A DNA stretch of 64,000 bases. Origin: JAVKMO01 sp031539345 (GTDB lineage Bacteria > Bacteroidota > Bacteroidia > Chitinophagales > Chitinophagaceae). Below the pieces are notes generated by a model. It ran no database searches. It saw only the letters and a list, made by a program, of their open reading frames with translations, and was not told where the DNA came from. Below are positions 1 through 9,825 of this stretch, one piece after another. The position numbers and the translations under genes were made by a program. The stretch is taken from assembly GCA_031539345.1 (NCBI GenBank), contig JAVKMO010000004.1:1-64000 (forward strand). Direction: 5' to 3'. Positions within the stretch are counted from its first letter, which is position 1, and every line of letters begins with the position of its first letter.

Positions 1-251
1 AAAAAACAAGCAAACCCATTCAAACAACAAAAAATAAACAGTAATTCATGCTTATGATCATGCTTTTTAAAACGAAAATCCTCAAAACAACCTAATTTAA
101 AAAGCACCTAACCAAGAAATGGCTTTTGCAAAGGGTTCTACAAGAGAATTTGAAAAATATTTTTATTCATCAAACTATAAGTTGAAAGATACGCCTTAGA
201 ACAAATCTTTATTTAATATGTTTACTGTTTTTTGAATACAGACTTTAGTAT

Positions 252-992
252 ATGAAACATTCATCAGTTACTTTTTGTTTAGATTTTGGCAATACGAAAA
301 AGAAAATTGCGATTTTTTATGATGATCAAATTGTCCATGTTGTAGAATTACAAGAGCCAGAAATACAAACGCTACAAAATTTATTACAACAATATCAACC
401 CCAAAAAAGTATTCTATCTTCTGTTGTTCAACACGACAAAGAAATAGAAGTATTGTTGCAAAAGCATACGCAGTTTATTCTTCTCAATCACCTTGTCAAA
501 CTTCCGTTTGTACTTCCTTTTATTAAAAAAGAAACCATTGGTGCAGACAGATTAGCCTTGATGGCGGCAACTCGACATTTGAACAAACGCAATGCCAATT
601 TTTTAATCATTTCGTTGGGAACTTGTATTACATATAACTTTATGAATACAAAAAAAATATTCCTCGGCGGAAGTATTTCTCCTGGCGTTCACATGAGATT
701 TAAAGCCATGAATGATAATACAGCGTTTTTACCTTTAGAAAAATTGACTCACGAAACACCTTTGATTGGTTATGACACATCAACAAATTTGACTTCTGGC
801 GTTGTTTTAGGCGTTATGTATGAAATAGAAGGCATGATAACAGCCTATCAAAAACGATATCACAATTTGCATTGTGTGCTAACCGGAGGTGATGCTGATT
901 TTTTTGCTCAACGCTTAAAAAAAAACATATTCGCTGACCCTCTTTTTATATTCAAAGGTCTTTATGAAATTATCAAATCACAAGGCAAATAG
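252..992 (+). CDS. coaX: Type III pantothenate kinase
   Basis: Phosphorylates pantothenate in the first committed step of coenzyme A synthesis, in the cytoplasm. The 246-aa length fits CoaX. The N-terminal ASKHA phosphate motif DFGNTK is at residues 11-16, and the GADRLALMAA motif carrying the catalytic Asp lies near residue 98. The second phosphate-binding segment reads ISLGTCITYN; from memory the family usually has an Asp-x-Gly-Thr...Asp pattern there, so this copy looks variant and would merit an alignment. The stop codon overlaps the start of the next gene by 29 bp, which suggests co-transcription with the outer-membrane protein gene and perhaps dnaX. The 251 bp upstream contain no other gene that I can support. 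Confidence 0.9.
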   Translation: MKHSSVTFCLDFGNTKKKIAIFYDDQIVHVVELQEPEIQTLQNLLQQYQPQKSILSSVVQHDKEIEVLLQKHTQFILLNHLVKLPFVLPFIKKETIGADRLALMAATRHLNKRNANFLIISLGTCITYNFMNTKKIFLGGSISPGVHMRFKAMNDNTAFLPLEKLTHETPLIGYDTSTNLTSGVVLGVMYEIEGMITAYQKRYHNLHCVLTGGDADFFAQRLKKNIFADPLFIFKGLYEIIKSQGK

Positions 993-2286
993 CTTTGTTT
1001 TTACAATTGTTTTTTTTGTTTTTTACGCTTCGTTTTTGAATGCACAATTGAATATGCCTTTTTCTGCTTTGGGAGTAGGCGAGAGCGCGTCAAATACAAA
1101 CGCCGCAAACACCGCAATGGGTGGCATTCGTGCGGCTGATTACTCTTATTATTATATCAATCATACCAACCCTGCGAGTTATGGGTTTGCTCAAAATACA
1201 AATTATCGAAAAGTCATCTTTGATATGGGATTACAAATTCAACAGCAACAATTAACAAAAAAAACTATTGCCGTTACGAACGATTACATCTATCTATCTT
1301 CTTTAAATTTTAGTGTTCCTTTATATAAAAATTTAGGACTCGTCTTTGGTTATCAGCCCCTTCATTTAACTTCTTATTTGTTAGAAAAAAAAATACAATC
1401 AACCATTTTGGATACTGCTGGTATCTATGTAAAAAGCAGTGGTAACGGGACTTTGTATCAGTTTTTTGTCGGAGTGGGTCATCATTACAAAGGCTTTGCT
1501 TATGGGCTGAATATTGGCTATTTATCTGGAAATAAATTGGAAGAATATAACACGATAGGAGCATCTGACGCTTCACTCCAAAAGGTTGGAACGAATACAA
1601 AAAACACATACGGCGGTCTTTTGTTAGAAGGCGGTTTATTGTATGAAAAAGAACTTTACAAAAATGCCACTAACCAAGAAGCACTTCTTTTTCAAGTTGG
1701 ACTTACTGCAAAAGTGCCGACGAATATTTCTCAAAAAGAAGAAAAAATCAATCGCAATTTTACCTTTTTATCAGACGGAACAACCACTGCTTTAGATACG
1801 TTAAGTCAAACGAATCAAAGTGGACAATTGAATTACCCTGCATTATTAGAAGCAGGCATCATTATCAAAAAACAAGACAATTGGAAACTTGGCATTGATT
1901 ATGCCTATCAACAATGGTCAGCTTTAACTTCTTTAGGAAAGCAACAAAATTTTATAGACCAAAGCACAATTAAAATGGGTTATGAAATTATTCCGAATGC
2001 AAAATCATCAAATTATTTTTCTCAAATTCCTTATCGTTTTGGTTTTCAAATCGGCAATTTTTATGCAAAAAATAATGGACAAACTTTATATCCATTTACT
2101 ATTAGTGCTGGTGTAGGATTATTCATCAAAAAATATTCTTATTCTCTTCAATCTACGGTTATCAATCTTGCTTTTGAATATCAACAAAGAGGAACACAAA
2201 CCGATGCGTTTTATGAAAATTTTTACAACATAAAAATAGGATTTGCTCTTTCTGACCTTTGGTTTAGAAAACAAAAATTCTTTTAA
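964..2286 (+). CDS. Putative outer-membrane beta-barrel protein
   Basis: A 440-aa protein of unknown function. It begins with a positively charged, hydrophobic segment ending FLNAQ, a typical Bacteroidota signal peptide. The rest consists of alternating-residue strands rich in Tyr, Gly, Asn and Gln, for example LGLVFGYQPL and KIGFALSDLWF at the C-terminus, as expected for an outer-membrane barrel. It resembles the FadL/PorV-like hypothetical outer-membrane proteins widespread in Bacteroidota, but I cannot assign a substrate. It overlaps coaX by 29 bp and ends about 30 bp before dnaX, so it probably sits in one transcript with both. Confidence 0.7.
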   Translation: MKLSNHKANSFVFTIVFFVFYASFLNAQLNMPFSALGVGESASNTNAANTAMGGIRAADYSYYYINHTNPASYGFAQNTNYRKVIFDMGLQIQQQQLTKKTIAVTNDYIYLSSLNFSVPLYKNLGLVFGYQPLHLTSYLLEKKIQSTILDTAGIYVKSSGNGTLYQFFVGVGHHYKGFAYGLNIGYLSGNKLEEYNTIGASDASLQKVGTNTKNTYGGLLLEGGLLYEKELYKNATNQEALLFQVGLTAKVPTNISQKEEKINRNFTFLSDGTTTALDTLSQTNQSGQLNYPALLEAGIIIKKQDNWKLGIDYAYQQWSALTSLGKQQNFIDQSTIKMGYEIIPNAKSSNYFSQIPYRFGFQIGNFYAKNNGQTLYPFTISAGVGLFIKKYSYSLQSTVINLAFEYQQRGTQTDAFYENFYNIKIGFALSDLWFRKQKFF

Positions 2287-2314
2287 GGAAATATCATCTT
2301 TGTTTATCCTCATT

Positions 2315-4099
2315 ATGGCTATGGAATCATCTCCGTTTATTGTTTCTGCCCGCAAATATCGTCCTCAAAATTTTGATATCGTTGTTGGTCAGGCTCATAT
2401 TACAACAACACTCAAAAATGCGATTACAAATCAACATTTGGCACATGCATATTTGTTTTGTGGACCACGGGGTGTTGGAAAAACAACTTGTGCCAGAATT
2501 TTAGCAAAAGCTATTAACTGCGAAAATATCAACTCTAATGCCGAACCATGTAATGCTTGTCAGCCCTGTCGGTCGTTTCAATCGGGAGCAACTTTTAATA
2601 TTTTTGAATTAGATGCAGCATCGAATAATTCGGTTGAAGATATTCGCCATTTAATAGAGCAAGTCCGCTATGCACCGCAAGGCGGAAAATACAAGGTGTT
2701 TATTGTTGATGAGGTTCATATGTTAAGTGCAAATGCATTCAATGCTTTTTTAAAAACCTTAGAAGAGCCTCCCGCTTATGCTGTTTTTATTTTAGCAACA
2801 ACAGAAAAACAAAAAATTTTACCGACAATTTTATCGCGTTGTCAGATTTATGATTTTAAACGCATTAGTAATGATGATATTGAAGAATATTTACACGGCA
2901 TTACCATAAAAGAAAACATTCTTGCAGAAAAAGAAGCCCTGACAATCATTGCACAAAAAAGCGATGGCGGTATGCGAGACGCACTTTCATTGTTTGATAA
3001 AATTGCCAGTTTCACAAACAATAATTTAACATATAAAAATACCATAGAGCATTTAGATATTTTAGATATTGATTATTTTTTTCAATTGCTCACAGCAATG
3101 CAAAGCCAAAATATTGCTCAAGTTTTAAACCTCTTTACAGACATTTACAAAAAAGGATTTGATGGAGATACATTTTTAGAAGCAAGTGCAGCTTTTTTTA
3201 GAGACTTATTGGTGTCGAAAAATAAAGAGGCTATCAATTTATTAGATGTTCTTCCAACTTTTAAACAACAATATTTCCAATTAGCAGAACAATTAGAAAT
3301 GTCGTTTATTTTATCTGCACTACATATTATTAACGAGGCGGAAATTCAATTTAAATTTACGCGTAATAAAAAACTGCTCGTTGAAATGGCATTGATTAAA
3401 ATTACTTTTTTGCCACAAGCCATTGCCTTTGTAGAAACAGATCCTCAAGTTTCTACAAAAAAAAAAATAACGAATAAACAGAGCGTGTATTTACGCCCCA
3501 TTCCATACAAGAGTGCTTTTCCGAAGGTTGTCATTCATGCTGAAAAAAGCGTTGTTTTAACGCAGGATTCAATGGATTCGAATTATGTTATGACGCCACA
3601 ACAATCTGAAATCAAAATACAACCTACACAAACAGAAAAGGTTATTCCAATAGGAAGTAAAATAACAAGTCTTGCCGATGTGCTTAAAAATGCAATTCAG
3701 CAAACACAAGCTCTTGGAAATATTCGACCTTTAGAACAATATGAGTTAGAGCAACTTGTCGCAGAATATATACTTGCTTTAGAAAAAAAAGACCAACGAT
3801 ATATTAGTACAATATTTGCTGATACGATATTTGCCGTTACTGATGATACAATACGTGCAATAGTTTCACGCACTTTTAATAAAGATATTCTTGTGCAAAA
3901 TGAAATCGCATTTATGGATTTTTTGAAACAAAAAACAAAGAGAATGCAGTTGAAATTTATTGTCGAAATTAATGAAGATGTAACCGCAATTAAAAAGCCA
4001 GCTTATTATACATCGCAAGAATTGTTTGAACAATTAGAACAAACGTACCCGCTGATAAAAAAAATGAAACAAAATTTAATGTTAGAAATTCTTCTCTAA
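2315..4099 (+). CDS. dnaX: DNA polymerase III subunit gamma/tau
   Basis: Clamp-loader ATPase subunit of the replicative polymerase. Seen: the N-terminal ARKYRPQNF motif, Walker A GPRGVGKTT, the zinc module with four Cys (CENINS...CNACQPC), Walker B VFIVDEVHML, and an SRC sensor motif (ILSRCQIYDF). The C-terminal 200 residues are poorly conserved, as expected for tau. I chose the ATG at 2315 (594 aa); an ATG at 2321 is equally possible. An in-frame ATG at 2243 would overlap the previous gene by 44 bp and add a non-conserved tail. No internal frameshift site for a separate gamma product was evident. Confidence 0.93.
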   Translation: MAMESSPFIVSARKYRPQNFDIVVGQAHITTTLKNAITNQHLAHAYLFCGPRGVGKTTCARILAKAINCENINSNAEPCNACQPCRSFQSGATFNIFELDAASNNSVEDIRHLIEQVRYAPQGGKYKVFIVDEVHMLSANAFNAFLKTLEEPPAYAVFILATTEKQKILPTILSRCQIYDFKRISNDDIEEYLHGITIKENILAEKEALTIIAQKSDGGMRDALSLFDKIASFTNNNLTYKNTIEHLDILDIDYFFQLLTAMQSQNIAQVLNLFTDIYKKGFDGDTFLEASAAFFRDLLVSKNKEAINLLDVLPTFKQQYFQLAEQLEMSFILSALHIINEAEIQFKFTRNKKLLVEMALIKITFLPQAIAFVETDPQVSTKKKITNKQSVYLRPIPYKSAFPKVVIHAEKSVVLTQDSMDSNYVMTPQQSEIKIQPTQTEKVIPIGSKITSLADVLKNAIQQTQALGNIRPLEQYELEQLVAEYILALEKKDQRYISTIFADTIFAVTDDTIRAIVSRTFNKDILVQNEIAFMDFLKQKTKRMQLKFIVEINEDVTAIKKPAYYTSQELFEQLEQTYPLIKKMKQNLMLEILL

Positions 4100-4378
4100 G
4101 TCTTATTGATATTGGGTAATGAAATGTTTAAAATCAATCAAACTATAGTCCTATTTTAATCTGATAAAACATAAATGTTAAAGATAAATAAAACGTTAAA
4201 GATAAAGCATAAAGAGTCCTACTTTTATTTTTTCATTTAGGTTTGCAACATGAGTTTGTTGAGAAGGTTTTAGTACAACGATTATTGACTATTGTACCGT
4301 TTATCAAATTATACATCAAAAAAATATTTCATCACTTTTATTACCTTATTTTAATACTGATTTTTAAAATTAAACAAT

Positions 4379-5113
4379 ATGAAAAAACAAATTTTCAAAC
4401 TGCTTACCTTCGGTCTTGTTTTCACTCTTTCGTCAAGTGTCATTTTTGCACAAACGATTCAGATGGGTACTAAAGCTGGCACCATACAATTTAAAGGCAA
4501 TATTGTAATAGACTCTTCTGTTACTTTTCCATCAATTAAAAGCGGTCCTACAACTGACAGTGTGTTAACAATTGACAATATAGGCACATTGAGTAAGATG
4601 TCTATAAGTCGTCTTTTAACTCCTGCTACAGCAAAAATAACGAGCGGTTTAACTAAGCTACCTTCAGATTCTATTGTTTTGGGTGGCAGATTAACTAGCC
4701 CAACAACTATTACAACAAGTAGTGTCAATACGCTTTCTATTCCTGGTTTACAAACAGGAGGTTCTGTTGATGAATTAGTAACTATAAATTCGGCTGGCGT
4801 TCTTGCTAAAAAAACAGTTTCTGAAATTGTACGTCAATCTAATAGTCTTGTTACAACAGCTTCTGATATTGCTTTGACGGGTGCAAATAGCATTGTTATT
4901 TTTACAGGTGTAAACGCTACTTTTTCTTTACCTTCAGCTTCTACTTTGCCTAATAAAGAATTTAAAGTTGTTAATAAAGGAAGTGGAGTAATTACTTTTT
5001 CATCAAATATTAAAGCTGGAGACAACGTTGAAGTCAGAGAATTAGAAGGGTTATCAGATACGAATTCTTTGAGCTTTGTTAGTGATGGAACAGATTGGAT
5101 TAAATTAAATTAA
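4379..5113 (+). CDS. Secreted protein with duplicated fibre-like motif
   Basis: A 244-aa protein of unknown function with a clear signal peptide (MKKQIFKLL...SSVIFAQ, residues 1-25). The mature part is rich in Ser, Thr, Val and Ile with almost no Cys or aromatic residues. It contains two copies of a module: TDSVLTIDNIGTLSK near residue 57 and VDELVTINSAGVLAK near residue 128. This 'D-x-L-x-(V/I)-(D/N)-x-x-G-x-L-x-K' pattern occurs in Bacteroidota surface or tail-fibre-like proteins. The C-terminal part (FKVVNKGSGVITFSSN...DGTDWIKLN) resembles a small beta-sandwich tip. No T9SS sorting domain is present. The gene stands alone, with 279 bp before it and a terminator right after it. Confidence 0.65.
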   Translation: MKKQIFKLLTFGLVFTLSSSVIFAQTIQMGTKAGTIQFKGNIVIDSSVTFPSIKSGPTTDSVLTIDNIGTLSKMSISRLLTPATAKITSGLTKLPSDSIVLGGRLTSPTTITTSSVNTLSIPGLQTGGSVDELVTINSAGVLAKKTVSEIVRQSNSLVTTASDIALTGANSIVIFTGVNATFSLPSASTLPNKEFKVVNKGSGVITFSSNIKAGDNVEVRELEGLSDTNSLSFVSDGTDWIKLN

Positions 5114-5136
5114 AAAGTAAATAAGTAAATTAATTG

Positions 5137-5164
5137 AAAAGCTCTCCTTTGAGGGCTTTTTTTT
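5137..5164. terminator. Bidirectional rho-independent terminator
   Basis: The stem AGCTCTC (5140-5146) pairs with GAGGGCT (5151-5157) through one G-U wobble and a CTTT loop, followed by a run of T on the plus strand and preceded by A residues. It sits between the convergent 4379 gene and the M16 gene that ends at 5163, so it can serve both. Confidence 0.75.
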
Positions 5165-7319
5165 ATTGTATGGTAAATAAATCGTCAGCAATTTTTTCGT
5201 TTAATCGAATACTTTTTACGCTAACCATTGTTTCACTTTCTGGATTTTTAATAACAATGCTTGTAGGGAATAAAACATTATCAAAAGGTTTGTATTCAGC
5301 GTAAGTAATGGTTTGAGAACGACCAGAAATATTGGCGTTAGGCGGAATGAGTGTCCGCACTTTAAGGTTTGTATTGACGCTGAAATATTCATAAATAATA
5401 CGCTTTTTTTTATTCATAATTTCTACTACATACGTCATTTCATCATTTATTTTTTCTATACCTTTTAACACGAGGTGATTCAACAGCGTGTCATAAGATT
5501 TTTCAGGATTGATGTAAACGTCATTTTCTAATAAATCAAATTCTCGTCCTTTGATGTTGCGTAGCATTTGTGAATTTTTTTCTACTGCATTGATCCCATT
5601 AAATAGAATTTCTTGCACGATAATTTCACCTACTTTCACTCTTAATAAATATTTGTCTGGCATTTTTTTGATTTTTTCTATGACCATTATTTGATTATTA
5701 GAGGTTGCTTCTTGTGTAGTATAAATACTATTGATTTTGCGTAATGATGTTTTTCCTCCAATGGCTTTGATATAATTTTGAATGACTGATTTTGCATTTA
5801 ACGCCATCCATTTATTGTGTTGTATATCATCTTCTTTATTACCATAAACATCTAAAATTTGATACGGAATTTGCTTGATTTTTGTAATGCTATTTAAAAT
5901 TTCGTTTTTATTACCGACAATCACTATATGAGCTTTTCCAGGACGGAGATATTTATTTGCAGCATCAAAAACGTCTTTAATACTTACACGATTAAGTTGA
6001 TATAAATAGTCTTGATAATAATTGGGAGGCAAATTCCAACGGTCTGTATTGATGGCAATTTGAATCAATGTTTGAGGGTCTTCTAATGAAGAAATAAAAT
6101 CTCCAATGAGGTAATTTTTTGCTGAGACAATTTCTCGCCAATCATTTTTTTCATTTTGTAGGCTATGCAATGCTTTTAATAAATATTGTATAGTACTGTC
6201 TATGTACTTGTGATCCAGTTTTAATTGAATAGTTAAAATCGTATGTGACACATCTTGTGTCAGTTGAGAATGCACCGTTGATACGTATTTTTTTTGATCA
6301 ACTAATTGTTGTTGTAATCGAGAAAAAATCGTCTCTCCCAAAACCGCATTTAGCACTTTCAATTTAAAAGCATCTGGGTGATTGGGACTAATGGGTATAG
6401 TATGTGTTAAAGCAAGGTGTGCTAGAGGGTGATAGTCGTTGTTGAGAATACTGAATATTGTTTTTGCAGGAGGCGTAACTGAAGGGGTAGAGAAGGTGTT
6501 TTTTGTATTGGCTTCCCATGTACCCAATAATTGCTCGAGGCGAATTTTTAATTCTTCAACATCTACATCTCCAGTAATACCGAGATAGCATAAATTTGGC
6601 TTTAAGTAGGATTCGTAAAAAATTTTACAATCTCCTGCCGTGCTACTTTGAACAATCTCTTCCGTCAAAATAGAATTTGTTGAAGGTGAATTGGCATAAT
6701 TGATTTTTGCACTGATGCGATTTAAAACCTCATCTGCACGATCGTTAGATAGGGCTATTTGTGCTTTCTTTTGTGCTTTTAAAATGCTCATTTCCTCAAC
6801 GGAAAAAGAGGGAAATAAAACCATCTCACTAAAAAGTTCTAATAATTGTTCATCATTTTTTTTTAATCCTTTTAGGTGCAAGAGTGAATTGTTATTTTTA
6901 ATTTCTGCATTTAAGGAAGCCAAATCGACTTGCAATTTTTCTTTACTCCTTTTTGTTGTTCCCGTTTGCATTAAATCGCTTGTTAATTCTTGGATGCCAA
7001 TGAAGTCATCATCGATTTGAGGTGTCCCATAAAAATGTAAAGCATATTGTACGAATGCATCTGAAGGGCGTGCTAAAACATACACTCTTAACCCATTTTT
7101 TAATCTAAAAAATTGAACTTTTTCAAGCTTGATAGGTTCTAGTTGTTGGAGTATTGGTTTAGAAAAATTGGCAATAGTATCAATGAATACAGGGTCTTCT
7201 AAAATTTGAACTTTTTTATTATTCTGTTTTTTCCAAATTGTATCAACTGGTTGTATGTCGATAATTTGTGAGAATAAAAAAGATGAAATGAACATGAAGA
7301 GCAAAAAAAAGTAAGGCAT
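5163..7319 (-). CDS. M16 (insulinase-like) protein without zinc motif, with C-terminal extension
   Basis: A 718-aa exported protein (hydrophobic signal MPYFFLLFMF...FSQ). Residues about 65-215 form an M16 N-terminal-like half beginning FRLKNGLRVYV; residues about 235-420 form the second half. Where active peptidases have HxxEH, this protein reads GIQELTSDL (residues 109-117), so no zinc ligands are present. Residues about 500-718 form an extra domain (AIGGKTSLRKINSIYTTQEA...) resembling LolA/outer-membrane lipoprotein-sorting-like domains. It lies 16 bp downstream of a second M16 gene, and the two probably form one operon and a heterodimer. An inactive M16 partner is common in Bacteroidota; here the mate also looks inactive. 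Confidence 0.85.
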   Translation of the reverse strand: MPYFFLLFMFISSFLFSQIIDIQPVDTIWKKQNNKKVQILEDPVFIDTIANFSKPILQQLEPIKLEKVQFFRLKNGLRVYVLARPSDAFVQYALHFYGTPQIDDDFIGIQELTSDLMQTGTTKRSKEKLQVDLASLNAEIKNNNSLLHLKGLKKNDEQLLELFSEMVLFPSFSVEEMSILKAQKKAQIALSNDRADEVLNRISAKINYANSPSTNSILTEEIVQSSTAGDCKIFYESYLKPNLCYLGITGDVDVEELKIRLEQLLGTWEANTKNTFSTPSVTPPAKTIFSILNNDYHPLAHLALTHTIPISPNHPDAFKLKVLNAVLGETIFSRLQQQLVDQKKYVSTVHSQLTQDVSHTILTIQLKLDHKYIDSTIQYLLKALHSLQNEKNDWREIVSAKNYLIGDFISSLEDPQTLIQIAINTDRWNLPPNYYQDYLYQLNRVSIKDVFDAANKYLRPGKAHIVIVGNKNEILNSITKIKQIPYQILDVYGNKEDDIQHNKWMALNAKSVIQNYIKAIGGKTSLRKINSIYTTQEATSNNQIMVIEKIKKMPDKYLLRVKVGEIIVQEILFNGINAVEKNSQMLRNIKGREFDLLENDVYINPEKSYDTLLNHLVLKGIEKINDEMTYVVEIMNKKKRIIYEYFSVNTNLKVRTLIPPNANISGRSQTITYAEYKPFDNVLFPTSIVIKNPESETMVSVKSIRLNEKIADDLFTIQ

Positions 7320-7335
7320 AGAAAAGTAGTTCTAA

Positions 7336-8658
7336 TTAGAAAATTTGTTTTCTTTTTTGAGGTATAAAATATAACACAACTCGATTGGTTGTATTGAAAT
7401 AAATATTGGCAATACGTTTGATATCTTCAGATGTTACTTTTGTATATTCATCTTTATACGAGTTGATTTTATCCGCATTATTAAAAAATAATTTGTAAGA
7501 CAATATTTGTTTGCATAATTCTGCTGTACTATTTGTGTGTGTCATCAACTGTGTAGTCAATTTTGTTTTCGCACGATTCAAGTTTATTTCATTTAAGCCA
7601 TTGAGTTGAATTTTTTCTAACTCTTCGCTTATTTTTTTGTCAGTTTCTTTAAATGATACGCCTTTAGGAATAACCGTAAATAAGAAAAATAAACTTGGAT
7701 CTTCGGTCTCGTCGATTTGATGTGCAATAGAAATTGCCAAAGGTTCTTTTTGATGCATAATGGTTTCTAACATGGCATCTTTTCCGCAACTGAAATGTTG
7801 TGCCAATAATTCAATTGCAGGTCTATCAGTTGTGTTTGATTGAGGAATATGAAATGCAAGCCCTAATAGCTGTTCTGGCGACTCGATAGAAATACTATCT
7901 CTTACTTCTTGCAACCATTCAGGGTCTTTAATTTGCGTAGCTTGAAAAAAAGAAAGGTTGTCATTTTTAAGATGTCCAAAATATTGATACAAGTTTTTTC
8001 TGACCTCAAAACTGTTAAAATCACCAACAATACAAAGTGTCGCTAAGTGCGGTTGATAATATGTTCTTAAAAACGAATCGATAGTCGAAATATTTAAAGA
8101 AGAAATAAAATCATTGTTGATATGAAGAGTCCCTTTTTTGTACGGATGTCTTTTGTAGGCATAGTTGTAAAAATGATTTTGTTGATAGGCATACGTATTT
8201 TTTTCTTCATGCATATGTCTGAAATTCCTTTTTTGTAATTCAAATAATGGCTCGTTTAGGCTGTCGTGTTTCATTCTTTCCGCTTCTATCCATAATGCAA
8301 GTTCAAGTTGATTTTTGGGTATTGTTGTGTGAAATAGAGTATAGTCTAACAAAATATTAGTACTTGTTTTTCCACCTGCATAAGCAATCATGTTTTTATA
8401 TTTCTCTGTAATTTCTTTTTTGTTACCAAGTGTTTGCATCATTTGAACAAAATAAGCCAAACCTTGTTCCCCAAAATTGTCATTTTTAGTCCCCACGTGA
8501 TATGCCATACTAACAGAAACTAAAGGCATCGTATGTTTTTCATGCAACACAACACGCAACCCATTTGACAAAGTAAATTCTGTAATTCCAATTTTTCCTA
8601 TTTGTGCTGCTAATGTGATTGAACAGAATAAGTAGATTGTTGCAAACAAGCATTTCAT
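7336..8658 (-). CDS. M16 (insulinase-like) protein with degenerate catalytic site
   Basis: A 440-aa exported protein with a signal peptide ending TLAAQ. It aligns by eye with the catalytic-type M16 subunit: FTLSNGLRVVLHEKHTMPLVSVSMAYHVGTKN, then GEQGLAYFVQMMQTLG where active enzymes read G-x-A-H-x-x-E-H-M. The zinc-binding His, Glu and His are therefore replaced by Tyr69, Gln72 and Met73. The ALWIEAERM segment that follows in M16 proteins is retained. As the first gene of a two-gene operon it would normally supply the active site for its partner. A purely structural or chaperone-like role is one inference. Confidence 0.85.
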   Translation of the reverse strand: MKCLFATIYLFCSITLAAQIGKIGITEFTLSNGLRVVLHEKHTMPLVSVSMAYHVGTKNDNFGEQGLAYFVQMMQTLGNKKEITEKYKNMIAYAGGKTSTNILLDYTLFHTTIPKNQLELALWIEAERMKHDSLNEPLFELQKRNFRHMHEEKNTYAYQQNHFYNYAYKRHPYKKGTLHINNDFISSLNISTIDSFLRTYYQPHLATLCIVGDFNSFEVRKNLYQYFGHLKNDNLSFFQATQIKDPEWLQEVRDSISIESPEQLLGLAFHIPQSNTTDRPAIELLAQHFSCGKDAMLETIMHQKEPLAISIAHQIDETEDPSLFFLFTVIPKGVSFKETDKKISEELEKIQLNGLNEINLNRAKTKLTTQLMTHTNSTAELCKQILSYKLFFNNADKINSYKDEYTKVTSEDIKRIANIYFNTTNRVVLYFIPQKRKQIF

Positions 8659-8862
8659 ACGATTGACTTTTAAATAAAGTCAAATTTAGGTTTAAAAAAT
8701 ATTCAGTTTTAATTTTTCATTAACACAAGATCAAAGTGTCTTTGATATGCAATTTGATCAATAGAAAAGTATGCCCTTTCGACGTAGTCAAAAAAAATAT
8801 ATTCACGCCTTATTTTCATATTTCTTGTTCATTACAATCAAGTAATCACCCCGCCTTACATA

Positions 8863-9825
8863 ATGGTAGAACTCATTATCAATATAGAAAGCGTCAATCC
8901 AATCGACTTTTTGGGAGTGAATAATATTCGCTTACAATTCTTGAAAAAAGAATTTCCTGCATTAAGAATTATTGCAAGGGGAACTCAATTAAAGGTGAGT
9001 GGATTAAAGGAAGGCGTAGAACATTTTAAATCAAAATTGAACGCCATTATTTTGTACATTGAAAAAAATGGCAGTATAGAAAACGAAGTTTTTCAAAATA
9101 TTGTTCATGCATCTCGTGAAGAAAAAAATCATTCAACAGATGCTATTATTCTTCATGCAGCAAGTGGAAAAGCCATTAAAGCGAGAACGCCTAATCAACA
9201 AAAAATTGTTGAAGCGATTGTTGACAATGATGTCATTTTTGCCGTTGGTCCTGCGGGAACAGGAAAAACATATACCGCTGTTGCGCTTGCAGTTCGGGCT
9301 TTAAAAAACAAGAGCATCAAAAAAATTATTCTTACACGCCCAGCTGTTGAAGCAGGCGAAAGTCTTGGTTTTTTGCCAGGTGATTTAAAAGAAAAAATTG
9401 ACCCTTATCTGCGTCCTTTGTATGATGCTTTAGAGGATATGTTAGACAGAGAAAAACTCAATTACTACTTGAATACGCACATTATTGAAATTGCACCACT
9501 GGCGTATATGCGAGGAAGAACTTTAGACCATGCGTATATTATTTTAGACGAAGCACAAAATACTACTGACCTTCAATTAAAAATGTTTTTGACCCGACTT
9601 GGCACACAAGCAAAGGCAATTATTACGGGTGATACGTCTCAAATTGATTTGCCATACAATCAAAAAAGTGGATTAAAAAAAGCCATTCAAATATTGCAAA
9701 ATATTAACGGCATTGCTTATGTGCCATTAGATGAACAAGATGTTGTTCGCCACCATCTTGTAAAAAAAATTATTCACGCTTATGAAATTAACCATGACCA
9801 AGAAAAAAAAGTTCCTCATAAATAG
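8863..9825 (+). CDS. phoH: PhoH-family ATPase
   Basis: A 320-aa cytoplasmic P-loop ATPase of the PhoH/PhoL family, often linked to RNA metabolism or ribosome biogenesis. An N-terminal KH-like segment (residues about 1-70) precedes the ATPase core. Walker A GPAGTGKTYTA is near residue 130; the TRPAVEAGESLGFLPGD segment diagnostic for PhoH follows; Walker B AYIILDEAQN is near residue 224, and TRLG...ITGDTSQID lies further on. The gene is divergent from the M16 operon, and the 204-bp gap must contain both promoters. Its 3' end overlaps the next gene. Confidence 0.92.
   Translation: MVELIINIESVNPIDFLGVNNIRLQFLKKEFPALRIIARGTQLKVSGLKEGVEHFKSKLNAIILYIEKNGSIENEVFQNIVHASREEKNHSTDAIILHAASGKAIKARTPNQQKIVEAIVDNDVIFAVGPAGTGKTYTAVALAVRALKNKSIKKIILTRPAVEAGESLGFLPGDLKEKIDPYLRPLYDALEDMLDREKLNYYLNTHIIEIAPLAYMRGRTLDHAYIILDEAQNTTDLQLKMFLTRLGTQAKAIITGDTSQIDLPYNQKSGLKKAIQILQNINGIAYVPLDEQDVVRHHLVKKIIHAYEINHDQEKKVPHK

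Noticed and set aside
4177..4206. Two copies of GTTAAAGATAAA at an 18-bp spacing
   Set aside because: Short, AT-rich and only two copies; likely chance, although an operator cannot be excluded.
4243..4473. Plus-strand 76-codon frame before the secreted-protein gene
   Set aside because: It overlaps the signal-peptide part of the next gene in another frame, has low-complexity Ile/Lys/Phe composition and no recognisable family.
8736..8924. Plus-strand 62-codon frame in the M16-phoH gap
   Set aside because: It overlaps the phoH start and has no coding character; the region more likely holds divergent promoters.
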